A stretch of DNA of 64,000 nucleotides, from positions 241,135 through 305,134 of the forward strand of contig NW_004457538.1 in assembly GCF_000313135.1 (NCBI RefSeq), in the 5' to 3' direction. Positions 32,869 to 43,443 of the stretch are shown piece after piece. Origin of the DNA: Acanthamoeba castellanii str. Neff (Eukaryota; Discosea; Longamoebia; Acanthamoebidae). The position numbers and the translations under genes are program-made. Every line of letters begins with the position of its first letter. Positions within the stretch are counted from its first letter, which is position 1. The notes beneath the pieces are model-generated. The model did no database searches, was not told the DNA's origin, and saw only the letters and a program-made list of their open reading frames with translations.

Positions 32869-33333
32869 CGCTCCACCACGACACCGCCCCCTATTTCTAT
32901 TTTTGTGCCCATCTCGAGGAAATGTGAAAAGAAAAATATGATTTTCCCGTCTTTTTCGGCAACAGTTGGCTTGTGCCAGAGAGCACGCCTGACAGGCAGG
33001 CTCGCTAGAGTAGAGAGCGGTGCTTCGGGAGGCCAACCCCGCGCGTGACACAACAGCTGCTGGCGGGGATGCTGCGCCCTCACCCCTCAGGACTCGTGCC
33101 GCCCCCGGTGCCCCCGCGCCCCTCGGACCTCGTACGCCTCCTCCACTTCGATTTCGCCCAACCCTTGTGTGGATCCATCTTTCATTTTCTCTGATGCGAG
33201 AGGGGCAAGGCCAACCCTTTGTTAGGATTCATCTTTATCTATTTATTTATCCTTTATTTTTTTAATTTCACCTGTTGACCTCGCGGCTGCTCTGCTCACG
33301 ACCGAGCCACGTGTCTTGTCACCGCACTCACGC
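32869..33333. other. Intergenic region upstream of the PI3-kinase gene
   Basis: Contains T-rich runs (about 33230-33265) and a Pro/Arg-rich open stretch 33020-33150 ending near a GTACGCC donor-like site. That stretch could be an upstream non-ATG or alternative first exon of the PI3-kinase gene. No independent gene seen. Confidence 0.35.
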
Positions 33334-36185
33334 ATGCACATTCGTGTCGTGCAGTCGTTGGCGTCGTCGAGATCGGCGGAGGAAGTCACAGCCCTGTACC
33401 GCAGCAACTCCTCAGACAGCGCGCCGCGAAATGCGCAGCAGCTGCCCCTGTCCTACTCGTCCCCGTCGCTCTCCGTGTCGGCCTGCATCTCTCCTCGCGC
33501 CCGGCCGCCCCCGCCTGTGCCTCCGCGATCGGGCGCCACCGGTGCAGCTGCCCAGCCGCCTATGCCGGGCCGACTCGGTTGGAGCGGCGGTGGCGGTGGC
33601 GGCAGCACGTTGCACCACCTCTCACCACCACCTGACGCTGGGCAGCGGGTGCAGCAGCGGCAGCGCTCCCGCACGTTCAGTTCGGGGCTCGACGCGCCGA
33701 CGGCCGATGATGCCCGAGGAGCGCCCGGCACACCACTACCCTCTCTATCTTTGTCGACGTCGACATCATCGGTATCTTCGACGTCGTCTACGCTCGCGCA
33801 GTCGTCGCCGACGTTGCGCGCGCCGGTGAAGATGGGCGGCTCGGGGCTCGTCGCCTCGTTCCGCTCACGCGCCAACACCGTGTCGCCGCCGCCGCCGCCG
33901 CCGCTCTCGCCCGAACCCAACAAGTTCCACTTCATGGGCCTGCTGCGACCCTCCCCGCCGGCTCCCGCAGCAGCAGCAGCAGCGACGATAACGACGACGA
34001 CAACCTCGATAATTGCTCCGCCCGTCAGCCCCACAGCGGCTCCCACGAGCGCCCCTGCGGCGGTTGGTGGCCGCAGCGACGACGGCTACGACGTCGTAGA
34101 TCCAACCGGGGAGGCGTCGGCGGGTCCACCGGTGCTCATCACGCACCTGGTGGGCGTGAACCAGCAGTCGAAGCCCACCCCCTACATCTGGGAGAAGCAC
34201 AAGCCCGTGCGGAAGCGGCGCACCGTGGTCAACGCCCGCGCCACCCAGCGGATCACCACCCGAATGGCACGTGCCATCAGCCCTACCCCCTCCCCATCTT
34301 TGCACAGACCGAATTCACGTGTGCGACGTGTGCGTGGGCACCACCAGCTGACTTGGTAACACGACACACACGACACACACGCACGACACACTGCGCGCCT
34401 ATAATAGACGCAGATGATGCTGGAGTCGCATTTGGGCGTTCCCGCAGCGAATGAGGAGGTAGAGCACTTCCGCGCCTGCATGGAACGGTATGCTGCTATG
34501 CTCAATCGCCCACAGCGCGTGTGGCAAGCTCGCGCCCACTACCTTGGCTTCGCCCTCCCCCTTTCATTCGCGCGCGGGTTGCCTTCGTGACTTGACTTTG
34601 GCTTGCCTGCGTGAATGCGCGCGTGTTTGTCGGCGCGCAGGCTGAGTCCGACGTACCAGCAGAACTGGCTGCCCTTCGGGCAGATCCTGGCCAGCACGAC
34701 GGACGTGCCGTTCTACTTCAGCGGGGTCACCTTTGCCGTGTTCTTCCGCTTCCCCGACGCCACTGACGACCAGACCACCACCACCGCCACCACCACCACC
34801 ACGAACCTGCCGTTCCTCTTCTGCAAGGGACGCGAGACGCTCGAGTGGGCCGTCCAGGAGATCCTGCGCAAGACCGGCCGCGAGAGCGAAAGGGCTGATG
34901 ACAAGATCATACAATTCAGCGGCCTGGCGGCGGTCTACGCGTTCGACCTCTCGGTGCGGCTCAAGGACTTCGCCCACGTGCGGAACGCGCTCAAGCGACG
35001 CGACAAGATCGTGCTGCTCGTGTGGGACCGTCGCCGCGACAAGCCCCAGCTGTGCGCCTCCGAGGTAATAATCTATCTTAAATCTATCTTATATCTAAAC
35101 AACCTACCCTACCTTATCTACCCGATCTAATCTATCGTTTACGCCTCCGTGGTGGTGTGGCCACTCCTGTTTTTCCGCTCACTCTTTTGCCGCCGCAGTT
35201 CCTGGCCCGGCACAAGCCGGAGAGCAGCCTCGGGTGGGAAGACGACGCGAGCCTCGGCCTGCGGTACCAGGACAAGGAGGTGTATCCACTGGAGAAGCTG
35301 GACGACCACTGCGTCGAGGTCAAGCTGCTGTGCGTGGAAAACTTCCGGCCGGAGACGGTGGCCGAGCTCGCGGGTGGCGGATACGCCGCCAAGTGCGAGA
35401 GCTTCGCCTTCTACGTGCGCCTGGAGCTGCGCCACGGCGAGCGGACCATCTGCCCGCCCGTCATCAGCAAGCGCACGGCCGCCCCGCCCGTCTGGTGCGA
35501 GTGGCTCCGCCTGAGCCTGCCCCTCAGCGACCTGCCCCTCGTACGATACTCTCCCCCCCCCCCAAATCTCTCTCCCTGGCCTCACCCATCGCATCGTGGC
35601 GTGACGTGGCGCGGGTCTGTCTGGCAGGAGTCCCGGTGTGTGCTCACCCTCTTTGCCGTCAACCTGCTGCGCGACGAGCAGCTCGTCTACGGTACGTGGC
35701 CACGCGCCCACGCCCCTTCTCTTAAGAGCACGTGCCCTCCTCTCTGCCGACTTGGCCTACGAGCGAGCTCGTGTTCCGTTACGCGTGTGTGTTTCTGCTG
35801 TCGCAGGCACGGCCTCGTGCAACCTGTTCGATCGCGACGGGTGGTTTATGAGCGGCGTGTGCAAGCTGCCACTCAATGCGTCCGCCGACGCGCCTGGTAC
35901 GCACCCGCCACGCTGCCCTCCCCTTGCTCCTCCCACCACCAGCCAGTCAGCTCAATGAGCGAGTCGCTGGGCTGCCCACCTCTGACCGATCTCCGCGGAT
36001 CACCCGCCTCGTTCGTGCAGCGCTGGTGATGGAGATGGAGAGAGCTCCATACCCCATCGCCTTCCCGCAAGTGCCGCACTTCACGCCTCGTACCCACCAC
36101 ACACGACACAGCACACACACACACGCGCGCGCACACACACGCACACACGATACAACACACACGCACACACACACACACACGTCAC

Positions 36186-36232
<47 letters not shown>

Positions 36233-36794
36233 CACCATGTGCCGTGTGTCGCGGGGGTGCCCTCATCTCATGTGCTCCCCCGTCGCCGCCTCCCCGCCTT
36301 CCAGTGATAGGGCGGGAGCGGGCCAACTTTAAGGTTGCGAGCTCAGTGAGCCCCGACCCCGGTGAACTCGCCGCCCTCCACGCCATTCTGAAGAAGAGTA
36401 CGCCCCGCCCCGCTCCCGGCCGCGCGCGAACAAGAAAGAACGCACACGTGACTCACAACGACGCTGGTGCGTTGTCTACCCCCCCCCCACCCCACAATTT
36501 CCCATCAAAGACACGCTGGACGAGCTGTCGGAGGAGGAGCGCACGCTGGTGTGGAAGTACCACTCGCACTGCTTCGCCTTCCCGCAGGCCCTCCCCAAGC
36601 TCCTCCTGTCGGTGCCCTGGGAGGACCCCTCCGCCGTCAAACAGGCACACCGCATCTTGGAGACCTGGGACCGCTTGAGCCCCTTCACCGCGTTGCAGGT
36701 GCGACGACACCCCCCACCCTTCCTCCCCTTCTCCCCATGTTCGGCGGTTTGCTCTCTCCCCCTACGCACCGCACAGCGGAAGGCGGGCGTCACA

Positions 36795-36830
<36 letters not shown>

Positions 36831-37974
36831 ACACACACACACAACCGTTAACGGCAACTAACTCGTCGGTGGTGGCGACGGCGAGCAGCTGTTGGACCAG
36901 TACTACCCGGACACGGTGGTGCGCGAGTACGCCGTGCAGTGCCTGTGCGATATGACCGATCCGGACCTGGTCAACCACCTGCTCCAGCTCATCCAGGCCC
37001 TCAAATGTACGCACACGCACCACCGCGCACCACGACGCGACCTAGACACGACACGACACGACACGACACGACACGACACGACACGACACGACACGACACG
37101 ACACGACACACCTCCTCTTCCTCCTCCCTGCGTGACCTCCCTTCCCTCCCAACAATGCGTTGGCTCATACGACCCCCCTTACCATGCATGCGTGATGGTG
37201 CCGCCCGCAGTCGAGCGCAACCACGATTCGGCGTTGGCCCGGTTTCTGCTGTACCGGGCGCTGCACAACCGGACCTTGGTGGGCCACTACCTCTTCTGGT
37301 ACCTCAAGGCCGCCCTCAACGGCTCCCCGACCGATCAGCGCTACCTCGCCCTCATCCAGGCACGCAACCGCCGCCACCTCCTCCACCTCCTCCTCGCACC
37401 ACCCTGACGTGCCCCCCCCCTCCCTCGCGTGCTGTTATTTTATTAAAGCTTGCTGACCGGTGCATCCACGGTTTGCTGTGTGCGTGCGCGCGTCGTGTCG
37501 TTGGTGGTGCAGGTGTACATGGAGTCGTGTGGGGAGCACGCCGACGAGCTCTTCGCGCAGCTCGAGATCGTGGCCAAGCTGCGGCAGCTCAACGAGGCTG
37601 CTCGCACCTACAAGAAGGCCGAACGGTACCCCACTTTATTCATTCATTTAGGTTGGTGGTTGGTGGTTGGTGGTTGCTAACACGCCCCTCCCCAAATTTC
37701 CGCGCGTGCACCGCAGGACCAAGGTGCTGCAGGATGGGCTGACGGCGTACACGCAGTTTGCGTCCTTCCCGGCGCAGTTCCACCTGCCCATCAACCCGCA
37801 GATCGTGGCCACGGGCTTCGTCGTCGACAAGTGCCGCGTCATGGACAGCAGCACCGTACGCCGAGATAGAGAGAGCCCCCACCACCCCACCACCACAATC
37901 CAGACCATCTTTGTGTTGCGTGCGTGCGTGCGTGCGAGGAGGCCAATGTGGGTAAGCCTGACCCGTGTGTTGCG

Positions 37975-38040
<66 letters not shown>

Positions 38041-39609
38041 GCACCGCTGTGGCTGTGCTTCGAGAACCAGGACAGGAACGGGAGCCCCGTGCTGGTCATG
38101 TTCAAGGAGGGGGACGACCTGCGCCAGGACCTCCTCATCCTCCAGGTCTTCACCGAGATGGACCGGGTACCGCACCGGCCCCCGCTAGCGCCTCTCCTCT
38201 CCTATCTCCTATCTCGAGATTCGATAGGCCGTGGAGTGAGGAGGAGGAGGAGCGCTTCTCATTAATTCGCCTTTGGCGGGGGCGGGGGCGGGGGCGGGGG
38301 TACAGTTGTGGAAGCGGGAGGGGTACGACCTGCACATGTCCATCTACGGCGTCGTGTCCACCGCTTTCAACGAGGGCTTCATCGAGGTGGTCTCCAACGC
38401 CTCCACCTGCTCCAAGATACAGAAGGTGCTCCTACCTACTACTGCTGCTACGTGGTGGTGGTGGTGGTGGTCTGGTTTGCGATTGGCACTAACCGTGCGG
38501 TGGTGGCTGGTGGTGTAGGACGCGGCAGGCCTGGCCGGAGCGTTGCAGCGGACCCCGCTCTTCAATTGGCTCCAGAAGCACAACACCACGGGTACATGCC
38601 GCCGCCGGCAGCAGCAGCAGCAGCAGCGGTCGTCTGATGACCTCCTCCTCTTCATTCCACCTCCTCACTCCACGGCCACCGTTCGATGATCGCGCAGAGC
38701 AAGACATCAGTTCGGCGGTGCAGAACTTTGTGCACAGCTGCGCGGCCTACTCAGTGGCGTCGTACGTGCTGGGCATCGGGGACCGACACAACGACAACGT
38801 CATGATCACCCGCGAAGGACACCTCTTCCGTACGTAATCAATAGCCCTGCCGCCACCGCCAGCACGTAGCATTTTTGACACACTTACACACACAACACAC
38901 ACACACAACACCAATGTCCACCGCTATTTTTACCTGACCGGTGGGCACCGCACCAGACATCGACTTTGCGCACATATTGGGTGATTTCATGAAGTTCGGA
39001 GCCTACAAGCGGGAGAAGGCGCCCTTTGTCTTCACGGAGTACACTCTTCTTCTTCGTTCTTCTGTTCTTCTTCTTCTTCTTCTTTGTTCTTCTTCTTCGC
39101 TGCTGACGCTGAATCGGTCCTGCGTCCGCAGCGAGTTCGTCCACGTGATGGGCGGAGCGGTCTCCGACAACTACCAGCTCTTCGTGGACCTGGGCGCCAT
39201 CGCGTTCAACATACTCCGCAACAACGCCGACATACTCATCTCGCTGTTCGTCATGGTGCGGCTGACACGGAAGCCCCCAATCATGATGGCCTGGCTGCCC
39301 TCTCTCTTCTCACCTCCTCTCCAAACCGAATGGCTGCAGATGCTCTCGGCCGGCATTCCCTTGTTGCGGACACGGAAGGACATCAAGTTTTTGGAGAGCG
39401 CGCTCGCCCTCCACCTCACCGAGGAGGAAGCCGCCGCCACGTTCAAGGTACACCCTTTCCCGCTTCTCGTAAAAACCCATCCAGCCACTTTCCTCCGCTC
39501 ACGCTCGATGTCGGGCCTCTCGCTGGCGCAGGGTCTCGCTGCTGAAGCGCTCGCCTGCAAAACCACGCGCGTGCTGTTCTTCATGCACAACCTCGCCCAC
39601 CCCGATTGA
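33334..39609 (+). CDS. Class I phosphoinositide 3-kinase catalytic subunit
   Basis: About 20 exons. Order: Ser/Pro-rich N-terminal region (exon from ATG 33334); Ras-binding region (34641-35064, LSPTYQQNWLPFGQILA to VLLVWDRRRDKP); C2 domain (35199-35896, VEVKLLCVENFRPETV to NLFDRDGWFMSG); helical PIK domain (LSEEERTLVWKYHSHCFAFP, QALPKLLLSV, YYPDTVVREYAVQCL, FLLYRALHNRTLVGHYLFWY); kinase domain with GDDLRQDLLILQ, catalytic loop GIGDRHNDNVMI, and activation-loop start HIDFAHILGDF; and a C-terminal helix KTTRVLFFMHNLAH before TGA 39607-39609. Makes PIP3 at the plasma membrane for chemotaxis and macropinocytosis in amoebae (family knowledge). Odd: DFG is DFA. The 5' end and the junction near 34265/34414 are unresolved. 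Confidence 0.88.
36115..36232 (+). repeat. CA-rich microsatellite in a PI3-kinase intron
   Basis: Interrupted (CA)n of about 118 bases within the intron between the FPQVPHFTP and LIGRERANF exons. Confidence 0.9.
37045..37108 (+). repeat. Pentanucleotide tandem repeat (ACACG)n in a PI3-kinase intron
   Basis: About 13 perfect copies of the 5-base unit follow one another, just downstream of the GTACGCAC donor of the exon ending LIQALK. Length variation is expected. Confidence 0.95.
37976..38037 (+). repeat. (TG)n microsatellite filling an intron end in the PI3-kinase gene
   Basis: About 30 TG units run without break into the 3' splice site (GTGTGCAG), with no separate polypyrimidine tract. The next exon begins at 38041 (APLWLCFENQD). 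Confidence 0.95.
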
Positions 39610-39668
39610 AGACCTCCTGCAAGCACTGTGCGATGCGTATGTGCAGTTCTTCCCCCCCCCAAGCACGG

Positions 39669-40905
39669 CTAGTGGTGGTTGTTGCCAACTTGGCGGTTGT
39701 CGGTGGCGCCCCCGTTGGGAGCGGCGGTCAAGGCGACTGCACGCACGAACGCGGCGAGCTTCTCTTCGTCGAGATCGAAGTCTGGCCCGCTTCGAAGGCC
39801 ACTGCACAGGTCCAACCCGTGGGGCTTGACCTGGTGGTGGTAGTGGTGGGTGTGTTGCAACGCCACGCAAGGTCGTGGTCAGCGCGCGGCATGCCAGGGG
39901 GCAGCGGCGGCGGCGGGCAGGTTCAGGGCCGGTGTACCTGGCGGATGGCATCGGCCACGTTGACGTCCTTGAGTCCGCCTGCGAGGAAGACCGGCACACG
40001 AGCAGCTTCGACTACCAGCTTTGAAATCGCCCAGTCGTGGACCCGACCTTGATGATGATCATCCCAACCACCCACGAGGGTGGGGTTGTGAGTGAAGGCC
40101 GGGCATTACAAACGAGAGAGAGCGTTGGCCCAGAACAGAAATAGGGTAGCGCGCAGTGCCCAAAGCGGGCGTGAGATCATCTGAGCTGGGAGAGGAGGGG
40201 TCATGTCATCGTCGTACCGGTGCCGCCGAGCTCCTTGATGGCCAGCGAGGGCCTCCCCGAGTCAAGGAGGATGGCGTCCACCTCTTCCGGGCCGAAGCGT
40301 CGTGCCTGGGCCACCACCGTGTCGTCCTCCACGTGCAGCACCTGCACCGCACGTGCACGCACATTCGCTGCTGCTGAGAGCGGTACCAGGCGGGGCTGGC
40401 ATGGGGAGAGGAGGGCACCTGGACGATTCTGACCGAGGGCAGAGCCTGGCGGAGATCGGCGTAGGAGCCGGTGGTGAGAGCGTCCACGAGTTGGAGGGTG
40501 TTGGCCTTCAGCCGCTTCTGCTGCTCCACGATGGCCGCCACGTCCTGCTCGGGGGTGAGCAGGAAGGACCACACGTCGGGCGCCTCGGCGTTGAGCCACG
40601 CACAGATTTCCGCGATGGTCCCCTCTTCGATGCACCCCGGCCCTGTACGTTACCACAGCAAGAATAAGAGAAAGAATTGCGGGGGGGTGAGGTGGACAGT
40701 GGGTGGGGCATGCAGCGCGAACCTGAAGGCATCTTGGCCACCAACCCGAGAGCCGATGCCCCATACCTGCCCCCCCCTCCAAGAATGAGTACAGGCAAAC
40801 GAGGTATAAACGGGGAGAGAGAGAGATGCATGCCTGATTGCGAGTGCTGCCTCCTCCACTGATTTGATGCAGCACACTTTGAGGATTACGGGCAGTGCAC
40901 TGTGC
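39669..40905 (-). CDS. Phosphoribosylanthranilate isomerase-like protein (TrpF family), 5' end unresolved
   Basis: Exons read in order: LKVCCIKSVEEAALAIR; YGASALGLVAKMPSG; GPGCIEEGTIAEICAWL... to ALPSVRIVQ; VLHVEDDTVVAQ...DAILLDSG...AIKELGGTG; RVHDWAISKLVV...PVFLAGGL...VADAIRQ; and from 39830 HGLDLCSGLRSGP, ending at TAG 39669. These match the TrpF (beta/alpha)8 barrel: KVC with the catalytic Cys, GG-T-G-R-x-H-D-W, F-L-A-G-G-L, and G-x-D-x-C-S-G-x-R with the catalytic Asp. Role: third step of Trp synthesis (PRA to CdRP) if the activity is kept. The intron after AIR seems to be GC-AG (AG|GCATGC). No ATG is found in frame at the 5' end, so a further small exon must exist. Tail to tail with the PI3-kinase, 59 bases apart. 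Confidence 0.75.
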
Positions 40906-41149
40906 GTTGGCGTCCAACTGCGGCTCGTCCTGGCTTCGTTAGCACATCAACGCTCAACCCCCCTGCTGAGCGATTTAATGCGAATAGAAAAGGGAGGCAG
41001 GCACCAAGGTGCAGGGGACAGTTGCATGGCGGGGAAGGATGGGCAAGCTGTAGAGGAGAAGATTTGAGTTTGTAGTGGCCAAAACACTACAACCGTAACA
41101 CTACTGCCAGTGCTACAACTACGCTACGTTTGGGGGGGGGCCTTGTGGC

Positions 41150-41440
41150 GAGTTCGAAACCGCGCTTGGCGACGCCGCCCGAGGACGAGGGCAGGTACTT
41201 CTTCTGCTCCTCGAGCTCCTTCTCCACACCAGATGCCCCCGTGGCACTTGCCCTTGGCCTTTTACCTCGGCCAGGTAGGCCTCGGCCTCCTTCACCTTGC
41301 GGCTGGCATCCAGGGCGAAGAGACACGACACGTTCTCAAAGTCGAGCGATTGCATGCTCGGCCGCCTGGCGCTAGGCTACCTCCGCAGCTCTGCACGACT
41401 CGAAGGCGGCCTGGCGCTCGGCCTCGGCTCGCGGCCTTCA
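41150..41440 (-). pseudogene. Decayed third copy of the actin-bundling protein tail
   Basis: The minus strand repeats the C-terminus of the paralogues at 14.2 and 16.7 kb. It has a coiled-coil remnant (EAERQAAFES... with stops), VKEAEAYLAEVK, a scrambled and deleted stretch where LGAIWWMETE should be, then LEEQKKYLPS and GGVAKRG. The stop after GGVAKRG is lost and there are at least two frame changes. No N-terminal half is nearby. A partial duplicate, 25 kb from its parents. Confidence 0.8.
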
Positions 41441-42109
41441 TCACCTGGGGAGGATTCTACCATCCAACAGTCCTGTGGAGGCTGTGACGCGTCACGAAGG
41501 TCCAGGTTCCAACAACGTCTCGCCAGTGCACCTTTTTTTCCCTTGGTCGCGCCAGAAGTGTGGTCCAGCAGGGGTGTTTGTTGTGGCGGCAAAACAAACA
41601 TGGCACACGCGGCCGGGGGTGTGGGAGGGTTCGCAGCCTCCCCTCACAACATGGGCTCAGGACAGGACAACGAGCGGCAAAGGCACACGCCTGCCACTCT
41701 CGCCCTTGCCCTGGCCGGCAGGTTCCTGTTCCCCCCCCTGCTGATTGACTGTAATGCCAAGGCCACTCATGCGCTCATCACTCGAACAGTGTCTTCTGCT
41801 GGCGGGCCGATCGCGATGTCTGCGTGGCTTAGAGAAACTGAACGACCAGCTCCACCAGGTGTGCCCGCATGGCGCCTGGTGTACGGATCGCCGGGTCGGC
41901 TCTTCAAGGTTCAACCCTGCTTCATGTGAGCTAACCGGTTCTTCCCGGTTCTCCATACCGCTGAGCCATAACTCCGTATTCCTGTGCGCACCCCTAGGAA
42001 GAGGCTCGTCTAACAGTGGAGCGTGGGCTTGGCCACTTTCTCCTGACCTCGTGCGCCGCCCTCTATCTCCATCTTGTGTGTCTGAACATTAGTGTAGACT
42101 GGTGTGGTG

Positions 42110-43022
42110 TGCAGAGTGGTCGACTTGCTGGAGGCATGCACCTTCGGGCCTGCTTTTGCAGCCAGCATGGTTGCCCACGGTTAGTGTGCCCCCCCCCCCC
42201 CTCCTCCCCCTCTTCCTCCTAAATCCTGCACCGGTGAATCACAGTCGGCTCATTCGGGGGGGGGGCAAATGAATGTGGCCTGTGCGTGCAGTCCTCATGA
42301 CGGCGGCATCAGGCCGACCAATTGAAGATGCACACAAACAGCCCCTCAGCACCTTGAACGCCTTTGCGGGCTACATTGTTGGCTGCGCGGCTGTGTTCCC
42401 ATTGTCTGTGCTCTCCTTTCAGCTGCACGGTGGTTGCTGGTACGCCCTTCGCTGTTCCTGTATTCCGTGCCAGCCTTGACATGTGTCCACTCCATCTGCA
42501 ACAGGCGTGGGTGGGCCAGCCTCTGCCCATTCACGGAACTGGGCTATCACCATTGGCAAGCTCTTCCGGCCAAGGTCGTTCAGACCTGGGGGCTGGTCAG
42601 CGTTATGTACGTCCTCTTCATTTCATCTCAGCCCCACACCATGCACCTCCTGATCATCCATCCACTCCACCCATAGGCCCCTGATGGAGGCGATTGATGC
42701 CTGGCTAGGTTTCAATCAGAAGGATGAAGGCGAGCAAAGCCAGGGGGAAGAGGGGGAGCCGCGACCGAGCATAACTACCTGCGTGACTTGGCACAGGGCG
42801 AGTTCAGTGCTTATCAGTGGGCACTGTCCCACACAGGCCAGTTTTTAGCGATTGCTCTGAGCGGTAGGCCTAGCTCCTGTCTGTTGTCTCTGAGATGAGA
42901 GGGTCCAGCCTGCATTGACTCGCGTGGTGGTGGTAACAGATTTGATTTAGGTGCCTGCGGCCACTGTCCGAGAATTCCCGCTCTTCCTCTTCCCCACCAT
43001 CGTCATGTCCTCCTGGTTCTAG
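42110..43022 (+). CDS. Unrecognised multi-exon gene, possibly a membrane protein
   Basis: Exon-like pieces with plausible splice sites: VVDLLEACTFGPAFAASMVA (about 42118-42180), VLMTAASGRPIEDAHKQPLS continuing LNAFAGYIVGCAAVFPLSVL (42291-42420), a disputed piece to about 42607, PLMEAIDAWLGFNQKDEGE (from 42678), YLRDLAQGEFSAYQWALS followed by HTGQFLAIALSG (to 42865), and a last piece ending FPTIVMSSWF with TAG at about 43020. One hydrophobic segment is clear. I know no family that fits. Upstream (41450-42100) I see only fragmentary frames. It could be decaying, given the pseudogene next door. Confidence 0.35.
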
Positions 43023-43049
43023 CGTTTATAAACCCAAATTGCAGTTGGT

Positions 43050-43330
43050 TTGTCTCGTTTGACGAGGACTCAAGAGTCAAACTCAACTTCCACATCCCCG
43101 GCTTTCACCTCCCACACGCCCATCTTTCTACACAGGTCACACCATCTTCTGCACCTGCGGTGTTGTACCTGGTTGCCTCCAAGCAGAAGGAGAACATCGA
43201 CATTCAACATCGTCACGGGTGCGCAATCTCAGCAGCCGTGCCATCACTGAGCCTCTCCCTCCGCGTGGACAGGGACGCCTTCCAGTCGGTCGCCGTCGGT
43301 ACCGGCCAACGGCGAGGTCAAGGCCACACT
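43050..43330 (+). other. Coding-like fragment of unknown origin
   Basis: Two adjoining frames joined by a good acceptor (CTACACAG at about 43137): VSFDEDSRVKLNFHIPGFHL... and VTPSSAPAVLYLVASKQKEN. No start, stop or family recognised. It may belong to the gene just upstream. Confidence 0.25.
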
Positions 43331-43443
43331 AGGGGGTGCAGGGCGGCATCACCTGCCTCAACAAGGAAGATCAAATCATTAATTAATTTATCTATAAATA
43401 AATGGCACAGGTGCTTGTGGCTCCGGCTCCATCACGCGGCAGC

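Noticed and set aside
33020..33265. Separate small gene upstream of the PI3-kinase
   Set aside because: It opens with GTG, is Pro/Arg-rich, then runs into T-rich non-coding DNA. At most it is an alternative leader exon.
36115..36232. Z-DNA-type regulatory element
   Set aside because: (CA)n tracts are abundant in introns throughout the window; nothing singles this one out.
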